Of a stretch of DNA of 64,000 nucleotides, positions 22,308 through 30,947 are shown piece after piece (position 1 is the first letter of the stretch; each line of letters begins with the position of its first letter). Under the pieces are notes generated by a model that ran no database searches, had not been told where the DNA came from, and worked only from the letters and a program-made list of their open reading frames with translations. Origin of the DNA: Oleidesulfovibrio sp047973035 (GTDB lineage: Bacteria; Desulfobacterota; Desulfovibrionia; Desulfovibrionales; Desulfovibrionaceae); contig NZ_JBKEBF010000046.1 in NCBI RefSeq assembly GCF_047973035.1, forward strand, positions 62,001-126,000, written 5' to 3'. Position numbers and translations under genes: made by a program.

Positions 22308-23057
22308 ATGCCCCGAAAGGAAAGAGCGGATCAATTGGTTTTTGAACAAGGGCTGGCAGAAAGCCGCGAACAGGCCAAGCGTCTTATCATGGCCGGTAAG
22401 GTTTATGTTGTCCGCGGGCAGGCTGAACCTGAACCCGTAACCAAGCCGGGCACGAAATATCCTGAAGATCTGCGGATGGAGCTTAAAGGAGTTGAGCGTT
22501 TTGTCAGCCGCGGCGCGTATAAGCTGCTGACAGCGATAGAAACCTTCGGACTTGATGTGGAGGGAATGGTCGCGCTGGATGCAGGCGCCTCAACTGGCGG
22601 CTTTACCGACTGCCTGCTTCAGCATGGCGCTGCCCGTGTATATGCTGTTGACGTAGGTAAAAACCAGCTGCATGAGCGGATGCGGTCCGACAGCCGCGTG
22701 GTCAGCATGGAAGGGGTTAATCTGCGCACGGCTCCTGATGACCTTTTACCGGAACAGGTCGATATTATTGTGGCGGATGTCTCCTTTATTTCGCTTACGC
22801 TTATTCTGCCGGCCTGTGTACGCTTTTTGCGTCGGGGGGGTATTGTTGCCGCACTCATCAAGCCGCAGTTCGAGGTGGGAGCCGGACAGACCGTCAAAGG
22901 CGTGGTACGCGACGAAGCATTGCGGCAGCAGGCCGTGGACAAGGTTCTGGATTTCGCTGTCACCCGGCTTGGCCTGGAAGTTCAAGGTGTTGTGCCTTCC
23001 GCGATAAAAGGCCCCAAAGGCAATCAGGAATACATAGCCTGCCTGCGTCTTTCTTAG
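22308..23057 (+). CDS. TlyA-family 2'-O-methyltransferase (S4 + FtsJ domains)
   Basis: This 249-residue protein starts MPRKERADQLVFEQG with AAGGAAAG upstream. The S4 RNA-binding domain covers residues 1-65 (GLAESREQAKRLIMAGKVYV). The FtsJ-type Rossmann domain carries LDAGASTGGFTDCLL and DVSFISLTLILP. Homologues (TlyA, annotated as hemolysin A) methylate 16S/23S rRNA riboses, and YqxC/FtsJ-like proteins cluster with terpenoid or DNA-repair genes. Here the gene stands alone, divergent from rpmE. Confidence 0.88.
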   Translation: MPRKERADQLVFEQGLAESREQAKRLIMAGKVYVVRGQAEPEPVTKPGTKYPEDLRMELKGVERFVSRGAYKLLTAIETFGLDVEGMVALDAGASTGGFTDCLLQHGAARVYAVDVGKNQLHERMRSDSRVVSMEGVNLRTAPDDLLPEQVDIIVADVSFISLTLILPACVRFLRRGGIVAALIKPQFEVGAGQTVKGVVRDEALRQQAVDKVLDFAVTRLGLEVQGVVPSAIKGPKGNQEYIACLRLS

Positions 23058-23157
23058 GAAAAATCAATTTTTAAGGCTTGTTACGTCTTGATTAGCAAAA
23101 AAATGCCAGTACTGTCACTCCTGTTTTGTGTTGTGCAACCAATACAGGAGGGGGCCG

Positions 23158-25464
23158 ATGCGTTTTCGGAGTATTGCAACCGAGCTTACTCTGGTTGTTA
23201 TGGTGCTGGTTGTTGCCGCACTGGCGGCATTGTCGTTGTATGTAACCCAGTCAACACGCCGGATAGTTCTTTCTACACAGATAGATGGAATGACCCAGTC
23301 CAGAGCCGTCACTGGACGGATGTTGCAGGATTTTGTTCAGAGCAGCCGTTCGTTGGTAGCGCAGCTGGCTGAAGACAGAAACATAGTCAATGGCGCCTTT
23401 GCCGAAGACGAGCAGGGGCGTGTTTCGTTGCAGAATCAGATGACTGTGCGACCGGAACTGGTGGCTTTGGTTGTCGTGAATAAGCAAGGTCAGCGCACCA
23501 TGGCTGCACAGCAGGCGGGGTCTTCTGGAATTCCGCCAAATATTGTGCATTCTTTTGCGCAGCAGCTGGTGGGGGCTGACGCGCAGGAATCCTTCATTGC
23601 CGGCCAGCCGGTACCCGTCAAAGGGCTTGTTTTTGCCATCGGCCATCAGGTCAGGGACTACATAGACGGCAGCCTTGCAGGCGGGCTTATTGCCTTTATC
23701 GATCTTACTCCATTCATAAATAACTATATATCCCCCATCAGATTTGCCGGCACCGGTTATGCTTATATGACCGATGCGGAAGGCAATATCATGGTACATC
23801 CCGATACTTCACTTGTGGGGCGCCACCCTTCTGTTTCTGATGCCGTCCTTGCTGCAGAAGCAGCAGGCAAGCAATGGTTCCGGTACGAGTTCGGCGGGCT
23901 GACCAAGTTGCAGGTTTTTGAGCGTATTCCGGCCACGGGCTGGGTTCTCAGCTATACTGTCAACGAAAGAGAGCTGGCCGAAGCGGCCAATGCGCAACGT
24001 ACAATCATTATTGTGGCGGGTGTGCTGATTGTGCTGGTGTTGGCTGTTGCCGTCATATGGGGCGTGCGCAGGTTTGTTAGTGTGCCCATAGGCAGAATCA
24101 GCAAATTTGCCGAACGTCTTTCCGACGGTGATTTTGACGCGGATATCGAAGGCTCATTCCGGTATGAGCTGGCAGAGCTGGCGAGTGACCTGCGGGCAAC
24201 CCGGGGAGCTTTAAAGGAACGTTTCGGTTTTTCGCAGGGGGTGCTGGCAGGTATAACGTTGCCGTGCCTTGTCACAGGAGTTGACGGTAATACTACCTAT
24301 GCCAACGAAGCTCTGGCTCAGCTTTTTGATATCTCCGGCGGGGCGGACTCTCTGATCGGGCGCAATCCGGCAGAATCTTTATATCGCGACCCCGCACGTC
24401 GCACTGTAGCTGCAGACGCCCGCGAGAAGGAATGTCAGGTCACCCGCGAGGTTGTTTTTCAGGGCGTAAACGGAAAAGATCGCATTCTTTCAATCACCGC
24501 CACTCCTGTTTACGACCTTGACGGCGAGCAACTCGGGGTATTCGCGCTCTATGTCGAAATGACTGAAATCCGTGCCGCTGAAGCACGTCTTCGGGCACAG
24601 CGTCAACGTATGGCGCAGGCTGCTTCGGCAGCGGAATCCATATCACAGACTCTGAGCAGTGCGGCGCAGACATTAAGCAGGCAGATTACAGAGTCCCGCT
24701 CCGGAGCGGAAACACAGCAGCACCGATTGCATGAAACTCTGGCAGCCATTGAACAAATGAACAGCAGTGTGCTGGATGTGGCACACAATGCGGGAAAGGC
24801 TGCCACCAACGCGGAGGATGTTGCAGACCGTGCACGTCAGGGGGCATCAACCGTGTATGAAACCCTCAGCGCTATGAATCATATGCGGGACGAAGCTGAG
24901 GGACTGCGGTCTAAAATGACTATATTGAGCGGACAGGCTGTAGAGATCGGCAAGGTTATGAATGTCATTAATGATATTGCCGACCAGACAAACCTGCTGG
25001 CTCTTAATGCTGCCATAGAAGCTGCCCGCGCAGGTGATGCCGGACGCGGTTTTGCCGTCGTGGCGGATGAAGTGCGCAAACTTGCGGAAAAGACAATGCA
25101 GGCCACGCGGGAAGTAGGTTCTGCTATCAAGGCTATTCAGAGCGGAGCCGACGATGCGGCGCAGGGTACTGATAAAGCGGCACAGGCTGTTGTCCGCGGT
25201 ACGGCGCTTGCCGAATCTTCCGGCACGGCTCTTGATGCAATCCGCGAGATGGTGGAAGCCTCTGCATCAGAAATTGCAGCGATAGCCGCCGCTGCCGAAG
25301 AACAATCAGCTTCTTCCGCTGAAATCAGTCAGGCAACAGCTCAGGTGGATGGTATCTCACAGGAAACTGCGCGGATTCTGGGAGAGTCTGCCGGAGCTGT
25401 TGGTGAACTGGTCGGGATGGTCGACAGGCTGCATAAACTCATTGCCCAGATGCAGCAGGAATAG
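23158..25464 (+). CDS. methyl-accepting chemotaxis protein with Cache, HAMP and PAS
   Basis: This 768-residue transducer starts at 23158, 8 bases after CAGGAGGGG. It has a membrane helix at about 8-28, a periplasmic double-Cache-type domain (VRDYIDGSLAGGLIAFIDLTP, GTGYAYMTDAEGNIMVHPD) to about 270, a second helix (IIVAGVLIVLVLAVAVIWG), HAMP, and a PAS domain at about 370-470. The signalling domain has the tip NLLALNAAIEAARAGDAGRG. Such receptors control the CheA kinase. The PAS domain between HAMP and the signalling part may sense redox or a cofactor; the ligand is unknown. Confidence 0.92.
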   Translation: MRFRSIATELTLVVMVLVVAALAALSLYVTQSTRRIVLSTQIDGMTQSRAVTGRMLQDFVQSSRSLVAQLAEDRNIVNGAFAEDEQGRVSLQNQMTVRPELVALVVVNKQGQRTMAAQQAGSSGIPPNIVHSFAQQLVGADAQESFIAGQPVPVKGLVFAIGHQVRDYIDGSLAGGLIAFIDLTPFINNYISPIRFAGTGYAYMTDAEGNIMVHPDTSLVGRHPSVSDAVLAAEAAGKQWFRYEFGGLTKLQVFERIPATGWVLSYTVNERELAEAANAQRTIIIVAGVLIVLVLAVAVIWGVRRFVSVPIGRISKFAERLSDGDFDADIEGSFRYELAELASDLRATRGALKERFGFSQGVLAGITLPCLVTGVDGNTTYANEALAQLFDISGGADSLIGRNPAESLYRDPARRTVAADAREKECQVTREVVFQGVNGKDRILSITATPVYDLDGEQLGVFALYVEMTEIRAAEARLRAQRQRMAQAASAAESISQTLSSAAQTLSRQITESRSGAETQQHRLHETLAAIEQMNSSVLDVAHNAGKAATNAEDVADRARQGASTVYETLSAMNHMRDEAEGLRSKMTILSGQAVEIGKVMNVINDIADQTNLLALNAAIEAARAGDAGRGFAVVADEVRKLAEKTMQATREVGSAIKAIQSGADDAAQGTDKAAQAVVRGTALAESSGTALDAIREMVEASASEIAAIAAAAEEQSASSAEISQATAQVDGISQETARILGESAGAVGELVGMVDRLHKLIAQMQQE

Positions 25465-25642
25465 TACTGTTTAACAAGTATCTGCTCGTAATAATACTGT
25501 TTGATTGCGTAGCAGTCCGGCATGAGGCACGACTTCGGGTGGTTGTGCCCGTATATTGTTCAGGCTTTTTGCCGAAGCAAGAGACCGACGAGATGGTCAA
25601 ATCACACAGCACATCTTTACACAGCATTTTAAGGAGAGAGGC

Positions 25643-26794
25643 ATGATTTTGAAGTCGAAAAAGACATTGCTGGCTGCACTTGGACTTGTAGCCCTGTTCT
25701 TGATTTTCGGTGCGTTTTCCTGCAGTGGCGACAATACTGTAGAGCGCACTCCTGAAGCTGCATTGGAAGCTTTGAAGGACGGTAACGCCCGTTTTGCTGC
25801 CAATGAAGCCATCCATCCCCGTACTGATGCCGAGCGCCTTGCTCAGGCCGGTTCCGAAAGTCAGGGCGACCACGCATACGCCACCGTACTGGCATGTTCT
25901 GACTCCCGTGTGCCTGTTGAGCGTCTGTTTGATGCCGGTGTCATGGATATTTTTGTTGTCCGCGTTGCCGGCAACGTTGTTCAGGGTGACGAGGCAGGCT
26001 CCATTGAGTACGGACTTGCTCACGTAAACACCCCTGTACTGGTTGTACTGGGCCATACCCAGTGCGGCGCTGTAACGGCGGTAACTGCAGCTGTAGAAGG
26101 TCATGGTCACGAGCTTGAGCGCAATATCCCCGCGCTGGATGCCCCCATCGCACCTGCTGTTAAAAAGGCGATGAGCGATCATCCCGACAAGCATGGTGCA
26201 GACCTTGTGCCTTACGGCATTGAAAACAACGTCTGGCAGAACATCCGCAATCTGTTTATGGTCAGCCCTGCCACCCGTGAATTGGTGAAGTCCGGCAAGA
26301 CCAAAATTGTCGGCGCTATCTATGATGTCTCCACAGGTAAAGTTAGCTGGCTGTCTGAAAAGCGCGTAGGCGAGATTCTGGCAGAAGTGGAAGCCGACCC
26401 CGCGCGCGCTATGAACGCCATGGCCGAACCTGTAAAAGCTGAAGCAGCTCCTGCTGCCGCTGAAGAAGTGGCAGAGCAGGTTGAAGTTGTAGAAGTCGTT
26501 GAAGTGGAAGAAGTTGTGGAAGCGGCTCCTGCTGCTGTAGAACAGGTTGAGAATGCGACTGCTCCTGTTGCCGCAGAAGTTGCTGCTCAGGCTGAAGAAG
26601 TGCAGGAAGAAACAGCTGCACCTTGCCCCGGCATGATGAAGTCCATTGATACGAATGCAATCCATGCAGAAGCTGCTCTTCAGCAAGCCCAGCGTGCTGC
26701 CGAAGCCGCTGCCATTGCTGCCGCTGCCGCTCAGGAAGCCGCACAAGCTGCTCAGGCTGCTGCAAAGGCTGCTGAAGCTGTACAGGCTCAATAA
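25643..26794 (+). CDS. exported beta-carbonic anhydrase with Ala/Glu-rich tail
   Basis: This 383-residue protein starts at 25643 after AAGGAGAGAG. Residues 1-27 form a signal ending AFSC, a possible though atypical lipobox. Zinc ligands of beta-carbonic anhydrase are present: Cys85 and Asp87 in CSDSR, and His138/Cys141 in GHTQCGAV. The catalytic domain ends near residue 255. About 120 further residues form an acidic Val/Glu stretch and then a nearly pure Ala/Gln/Glu helix with one Cys. The enzyme interconverts CO2 and bicarbonate, apparently in the periplasm. The tail is not a standard part of the family. Confidence 0.88.
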   Translation: MILKSKKTLLAALGLVALFLIFGAFSCSGDNTVERTPEAALEALKDGNARFAANEAIHPRTDAERLAQAGSESQGDHAYATVLACSDSRVPVERLFDAGVMDIFVVRVAGNVVQGDEAGSIEYGLAHVNTPVLVVLGHTQCGAVTAVTAAVEGHGHELERNIPALDAPIAPAVKKAMSDHPDKHGADLVPYGIENNVWQNIRNLFMVSPATRELVKSGKTKIVGAIYDVSTGKVSWLSEKRVGEILAEVEADPARAMNAMAEPVKAEAAPAAAEEVAEQVEVVEVVEVEEVVEAAPAAVEQVENATAPVAAEVAAQAEEVQEETAAPCPGMMKSIDTNAIHAEAALQQAQRAAEAAAIAAAAAQEAAQAAQAAAKAAEAVQAQ

Positions 26795-26821
26795 GCTGCC
26801 GCACACGTAAAAATGCTATGC

Positions 26822-26853
26822 ACGCCGGACTCATCTGAGTCCGGCGTTTTTTT
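26822..26853 (+). terminator. terminator of the carbonic anhydrase gene
   Basis: A 12-bp stem (ACGCCGGACTCA / TGAGTCCGGCGT) followed by seven or eight T, 27 bp after the stop codon. Confidence 0.92.
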
Positions 26854-27172
26854 GTATGCAGCCCCACTATGCTGGGGTATCTTTTCGCGCAGAAAAAGAA
26901 CGGTTGTGCGTATGCCGGCTGCGGCAACTGTGTGGCTGGCGTTCAGCTGAAAGGTACGTTGCTGTACCGTTGTTAACTGACGAGGGCTGCAAAAACGGCC
27001 TTTAAATAAGTACATTCCGTGCTGCCCATTTTCTGCAAAAGGGTATTGCCTGATAGTGTTATCAGCGTGAAAAAGAGCGGGCCTTGCTCCGGCGGAGTTC
27101 GGAGGAAGAGTAGGGATGAGGCCTGCTGACGGTATTGGGATTGATACAGGGTTCGTTGAATGCTCTTAAAAC
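26854..27172. other. 319 bp without a recognised gene
   Basis: No frame here resembles a known family. A 17-codon plus frame at 27115-27168 (MRPADGIGIDTGFVECS) is preceded by a good GGAGGAAGAGTAGGG stretch, but I cannot support it as a gene. A small AGCCCCACTATGCTGGGGT hairpin occurs near 26859-26877. Confidence 0.4.
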
Positions 27173-27205
27173 ACGAAAGCCGCCAATCAGTATGGCGGCT
27201 TTCGT
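27173..27205 (-). terminator. terminator of the permease-MarR-mntP operon
   Basis: A perfect 12-bp stem (ACGAAAGCCGCC / GGCGGCTTTCGT) lies 25 bp after the mntP stop, followed on the minus strand by GTTTT. Confidence 0.85.
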
Positions 27206-27229
27206 ATAAGTATATATGAGCGAGGCATG

Positions 27230-27805
27230 TTAGCCGAACACACCGCTCTCATGCAGAATTTTAAAGCCGATTCCCAGCAGCACGGCGCCGCCCAGTATCT
27301 CGGCATACTGCGACAGTTTGCCTGAGTTTGCCAGAATACGTCCCACATGCATGCCTGCGGCAGAAAAGCCAAGGCATACCAGGCCGATAATAATTGCAGG
27401 GAACCATATGGATACACCAAGCATGGAGATGGTTACCCCGACCGCAAGAGCATCAATGCTGGTGGCAACAGAAAGCATGATGAGAGATGCGCCTTTAGTG
27501 GGGTCAGCCAGACCGCATTCTGCAGTATCATCTTGCTCGAACGCTTCTTTAAGCATTTTCAGCCCGATGAACGCCAGCAGAGCAAAGGCTATCCAGTGCG
27601 CCCAACCTTCTACGAAGCTGCGTATACTCTGGCCCATAACCCAGCCGATAACAGGCATAAGCGCCTGAAAAAGACCGAAGTGCCATGCCAGCCGGAAGGT
27701 CTGTCTGTGCGAAACCACCCGCAACCGGCATCCTGTAGCTATGGAAACAGCCAGCGCATCCATGGCAAGCGCCACAGCCACGGCCAGCAGTTCTGGCATC
27801 GTCAT
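27230..27805 (-). CDS. mntP: putative manganese efflux pump MntP
   Basis: This 191-residue protein has six membrane helices arranged as two repeats. The acidic motifs ALAMDALAVSIATG (first repeat) and SVATSIDALAVGVTISM (second) contain the conserved Asp residues of MntP. Family members export Mn(II). The start ATG overlaps the MarR stop codon (TAATG), so the two are translationally coupled. No yybP-ykoY manganese riboswitch is visible. Control is more likely by the adjacent MarR protein. Confidence 0.9.
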   Translation of the reverse strand: MTMPELLAVAVALAMDALAVSIATGCRLRVVSHRQTFRLAWHFGLFQALMPVIGWVMGQSIRSFVEGWAHWIAFALLAFIGLKMLKEAFEQDDTAECGLADPTKGASLIMLSVATSIDALAVGVTISMLGVSIWFPAIIIGLVCLGFSAAGMHVGRILANSGKLSQYAEILGGAVLLGIGFKILHESGVFG

Positions 27806-28221
27806 TAAAACATCCTGTTCATGCTTTGCAGACAACGCAGCAATACGTCTCTGTCTTCCTGAGGAATACCGGCACAGATGTCTTCTGTCAGACGGATGTG
27901 CAGCCTGTCATGTTCTTCAAACTCTGTTTGTCCGCTTGGGGTAAGCTCTACGATAATCGACCGTCTGTCTGTCTGATGGCGGGTGCGCCGTACAAGGCCG
28001 CGCTCTTCCAACCTGTCGATAAGTACAGTCAGCGTTCCGGTAGTAACGCCCATCTTGGAAGCAAGCTCTTTCATGCGCATGGCGCGGTGGATGCCCAGAA
28101 TTTCAAGGGTATGCATCTGGGGCAGCGTAAGTTTTTTGTCGCGTACCACACAGTGTTCCCAAGATGAGAGTTTTTCATAAAACTCAATAATGGCGTGATT
28201 CAGATCAGCTTGATCGGTCAT
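27805..28221 (-). CDS. MarR-family transcriptional regulator
   Basis: This 138-residue protein has a winged helix-turn-helix (MRMKELASKMGVTTGTLTVLIDRLEERGLVRR followed by the DRRS wing), the classic MarR pattern. It is flanked by two metal-exporter genes in one transcription unit and stop-start coupled to mntP. Two TTGA-N3-TCAA repeats before the first gene of the operon are plausible binding sites for it. The effector is unknown; a metal or redox signal fits the context. Confidence 0.88.
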   Translation of the reverse strand: MTDQADLNHAIIEFYEKLSSWEHCVVRDKKLTLPQMHTLEILGIHRAMRMKELASKMGVTTGTLTVLIDRLEERGLVRRTRHQTDRRSIIVELTPSGQTEFEEHDRLHIRLTEDICAGIPQEDRDVLLRCLQSMNRMF

Positions 28222-28254
28222 GGAGTTTGTACCGCACCTGTTAATAAGTCTTGC

Positions 28255-28278
28255 CTGACAGCATAAATCTGCTGTCAG
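28255..28278 (-). promoter_or_regulatory. hairpin at the permease stop / MarR leader
   Basis: A perfect 9-bp inverted repeat (CTGACAGCA / TGCTGTCAG) overlaps the permease stop codon and lies just before marR. No T-run follows. It is likely an intercistronic stability or attenuation element. Confidence 0.4.
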
Positions 28279-29114
28279 AGGGTTTCATGAAAATAACTGT
28301 ACGCGCCGAAAAAGGCGGTCAGTACGCCTGCAGTGCGCATTATGAGCGGTTCAACCCAAGGTTTATTCAGCGTGCGCATCATCGTTGTGACCTTATAAAT
28401 GGCATATATCACAACGGCAAGGCTTATGCCTGTTCCAAGCGCATATATTGCGAATACAGACGTGCTGCGTGCGATGCTGCCGGAGTCCAGCGCATATTTG
28501 TACATGATTGCAACCGTGGGACAGGGGACGATCATGTTCATAAAGCCGATGGTGAACAACCCTATGGCTCCAGCCTTGTGCCAGCGGGCCAGCCAGCCTT
28601 TGGTTGAACCGCATCCGCAACCATGAGTGTGGTTATGATGAGGGTGCTCTTTGTGAGAGCAGCATGTGGCGGAATTTCCGGAGTGTGCGTGTGCGGCAGG
28701 GGCGTGGTTATGGTCACAACAGGTGTGTGTATGGTTGTGGGCGGGGTGCAGGGGATGACCATCTTCATGTTCATGGTGATGGTCGTGTTCATGGTCGTGG
28801 TGATGCAGCAGAGTGGGTTTGATAATCAGGATAGCGCCCAGCACAACAAGCATGAAGGCTGTTACGGCATCGGTAATGTATTTGAATTCCGGAGGGATAC
28901 TCATTGAAATTGCTCCCAGCGTAGCCCCTATGCCAAGACAGGCCAGTGCCGTTCCTCCGAAGAATGCCAGTGTAAGCAAGCTGACCCGTTTGCCGTTTCG
29001 TTCACCTGCTACAAACGGGGCTAGCACGATCCATGAGTGCCCGCAGGGATTTACGCCGTGGATGAGCCCGAGAAACAGGCTGCTCTGCAGCGCAATCATA
29101 AATATGTTGTCCAT
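28275..29114 (-). CDS. His-rich NicO/UreH-like metal permease
   Basis: This 279-residue protein has six or so helices. The first carries GLIHGVNPCGHSWIVLAP, resembling the HxxxPGH signature of NicO/RcnA and UreH-type nickel/cobalt carriers. Between helices 3 and 4 (residues 104-169) is a loop with 24 His and 6 Cys, a typical metal-binding cytosolic loop of efflux permeases. GGAG precedes the ATG. It heads an operon with MarR and MntP, which favours export of a divalent metal, possibly nickel or cobalt. A DsbD-like or TauE-like alternative is less likely. The metal is inferred, not shown. Confidence 0.72.
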   Translation of the reverse strand: MDNIFMIALQSSLFLGLIHGVNPCGHSWIVLAPFVAGERNGKRVSLLTLAFFGGTALACLGIGATLGAISMSIPPEFKYITDAVTAFMLVVLGAILIIKPTLLHHHDHEHDHHHEHEDGHPLHPAHNHTHTCCDHNHAPAAHAHSGNSATCCSHKEHPHHNHTHGCGCGSTKGWLARWHKAGAIGLFTIGFMNMIVPCPTVAIMYKYALDSGSIARSTSVFAIYALGTGISLAVVIYAIYKVTTMMRTLNKPWVEPLIMRTAGVLTAFFGAYSYFHETL

Positions 29115-29137
29115 CTCGACTCCAAATGAAAAGTAGT

Positions 29138-29180
29138 TTGAGTTTCAAGATGAATTGCTCTCAAAAAATTTGAAAGTCAA
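29138..29180 (-). promoter_or_regulatory. tandem TTGA-N3-TCAA operator-like sites
   Basis: TTGAGTTTCAA (29138-29148) and TTGAAAGTCAA (29170-29180) are perfect inverted repeats with the same geometry, centred 32 bp apart. They lie 24-66 bp before the permease start, and TCAAA-N3-TTTGA overlaps the second. A TTGACA/TTGACT -35-like stretch overlaps them. They are likely MarR operators. Confidence 0.45.
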
Positions 29181-29181
29181 G

Positions 29182-30000
29182 CTAAATTTTGTCAATCCAG
29201 AACGGTACTGCTGCAATGCTCAAAACTACAGCGCAGGCCAGCCAGCCAAAGGGTTGCGGAGGAAATTGCGGCTTCCATGCTTCAGGGGAATCTAGCCCTC
29301 GCGCAGCCACTGCGACAGTTTGTGTCCACGTTTTCTGGCTCATTACGCGCAGCGTTGCCTGCGGTAGCAGCAACCAGCAACGCAACTTCGAGCAGGCAGG
29401 GTTCCGCAGCCGTATTGCATGCCTGACCTGTGCTGTTGTCTGCTGAATCAACGGCAGAAAATGTATCATTAATGAAAGCGAAAGAGCCATGTGCCATGCC
29501 CTTTTGCCCAGAACAGGGCGTAAGAACCATGACAATGCAAGTCCCAGAGAACGTGACGAACCACTAAGTGTCAGCAACAGCCCTATGCCGATAAGAATAA
29601 GGAGCCGGAGAGCAAAAACTCCGGCAGCGGGCAGTGCAAGCTGGATACGGTCCGCAAAGGCCGCATGTTGGGGAAAAAGAAGTTGCGCTGCCGGGGTAAG
29701 CCCCGCTGCATCAATACATAATTTTATGGCAGCCCATAGTATGACAAACCATAAATAGGAGCGCAGCATAGGCAGGTGGCTTGCGTTGATGTTGTGCGAA
29801 ATAGCAAAGAGGCTTGCAACAAAAAGTGCATAGCATACCAGAACGGGCGTAGCGGCCTGCCACACCAGCACCCCCAGAAATCCCGCGCAGACCAGTTTAG
29901 CTCGTGGGTCAAGGCTGCTGAGTATATCAGGGCGACGGGCGGAAGGGTTGCGCATCGGTTGCTGTTCAGGATGTTGCTTTTCAGGCTGTCGGTCAGGCAT
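29182..30000 (-). CDS. ECF transporter T component (CbiQ/BioN-like)
   Basis: This protein of about 272 residues begins MPDRQPEKQHPEQQ and then SLDPRAKLVCAGFLGVLVW, the N-terminal signature of EcfT (typically DPRxKL). Membrane helices follow. The coupling helices carry RHAIRLRNPACSK and AVAARGLDSPEAW (ARG motif), which contact the ATPases. It has no ATPase or S component beside it. A BioY-EcfA pair lacking a T component lies at 55.5-56.8 kb and is a likely partner. The frame continues to 30258, but the ATG at 30000 suits family length. Confidence 0.78.
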   Translation of the reverse strand: MPDRQPEKQHPEQQPMRNPSARRPDILSSLDPRAKLVCAGFLGVLVWQAATPVLVCYALFVASLFAISHNINASHLPMLRSYLWFVILWAAIKLCIDAAGLTPAAQLLFPQHAAFADRIQLALPAAGVFALRLLILIGIGLLLTLSGSSRSLGLALSWFLRPVLGKRAWHMALSLSLMIHFLPLIQQTTAQVRHAIRLRNPACSKLRCWLLLPQATLRVMSQKTWTQTVAVAARGLDSPEAWKPQFPPQPFGWLACAVVLSIAAVPFWIDKI

Positions 30001-30096
30001 CAGGGCGTCCCGTATGGCGGTTGCGCTGTTGTTGCTTGTGCGGGGTGACAGGTGCGGTATTCTGGAAGGCCCACATGAATACCGGAGGTCTTTGTT

Positions 30097-30915
30097 ATGT
30101 CGTACACCAGCGAACTGCCCGAAGAGGCGGGTATGGTCAAGTGTTTTGGCGGGATGATTATTGATGAATATCTGCCCCCTGCTGCGAAAGAGCCTGATGG
30201 GCAACACAACTGCAAAACTGATGAATACACCCCTGTTGTACGCGGAGTGCAAGTTCAATGTGCAGAAAGAACGGCTGATATGGAATTTGCAGAGAAAGGC
30301 ATCACGGACTGTAGAGGGGCGTCTAATGCCTCTTTGCAGAAAGCGGAAACGGATAATGTTTTTTCAGGGCCGGTGTCGGCAGGGGGCTGTAGCAGAACTC
30401 GGGGGTGCAGCGGCGAAGCTTGTATGGGGCAGACAGTTGTTGCGAATTTCCCTGACTGTGGACGGCAGCAGGATGCCGCCAGTATTTTGCCATATACAGT
30501 ACTGGCTGCAAATTCCGCCGGTAAACAGGATGTCGGGTGTCCTCTTTTTTTGTGCTCCGTGTCGGCCGGCTTTCCTTCTCCGGCTGATGATTACATGGAT
30601 AAGAAGTTGGACCTTAATGAGTATCTCATCCGCAATCCGGAATCGACATTTTTTATACGGGTGCACGGCGAATCCATGCGGGATGCGGGAATTTATCCTG
30701 ACGATATTTTAATCGTAGATCGTGCCGTTCAGCCTGTGAGCGGACGGGTTGTCATCGCGGTGCTGGACGGAGAGCTTACAGTAAAGCGTTTGAAAAAGCG
30801 GGGGGATACATTTTGGCTTGTGCCGGAAAATGCAGAGTACATGCCTGTTGATGTAACAGGGCGTGAGGATTTTTCTGTATGGGGTGTTGTTACCTGCGTT
30901 TTGCATAAAGTGTAA
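30097..30915 (+). CDS. umuD: UmuD-like S24 peptidase with long N-terminal extension
   Basis: This 272-residue frame has a strong GGAGG ribosome binding site 7 bases before the ATG. The C-terminal 115 residues are UmuD: an Ala157-Gly158 autocleavage site before FPSPADDY, catalytic Ser193 in GESM, and Lys230 in LTVKRL. UmuD is usually about 140 residues. Here about 135 extra N-terminal residues are rich in Cys (at least ten) and match nothing I recognise. It sits 32 bp before umuC and should give the activated subunit of an error-prone polymerase after RecA-induced cleavage. Confidence 0.85.
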   Translation: MSYTSELPEEAGMVKCFGGMIIDEYLPPAAKEPDGQHNCKTDEYTPVVRGVQVQCAERTADMEFAEKGITDCRGASNASLQKAETDNVFSGPVSAGGCSRTRGCSGEACMGQTVVANFPDCGRQQDAASILPYTVLAANSAGKQDVGCPLFLCSVSAGFPSPADDYMDKKLDLNEYLIRNPESTFFIRVHGESMRDAGIYPDDILIVDRAVQPVSGRVVIAVLDGELTVKRLKKRGDTFWLVPENAEYMPVDVTGREDFSVWGVVTCVLHKV

Positions 30916-30947
30916 CTCAACGGGATCGGAAATTTTTTAGTACGAAT

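Noticed and set aside
27230..28221. yybP-ykoY manganese riboswitch for mntP
   Set aside because: mntP starts inside the marR stop codon and no leader of suitable length or structure exists in the operon.
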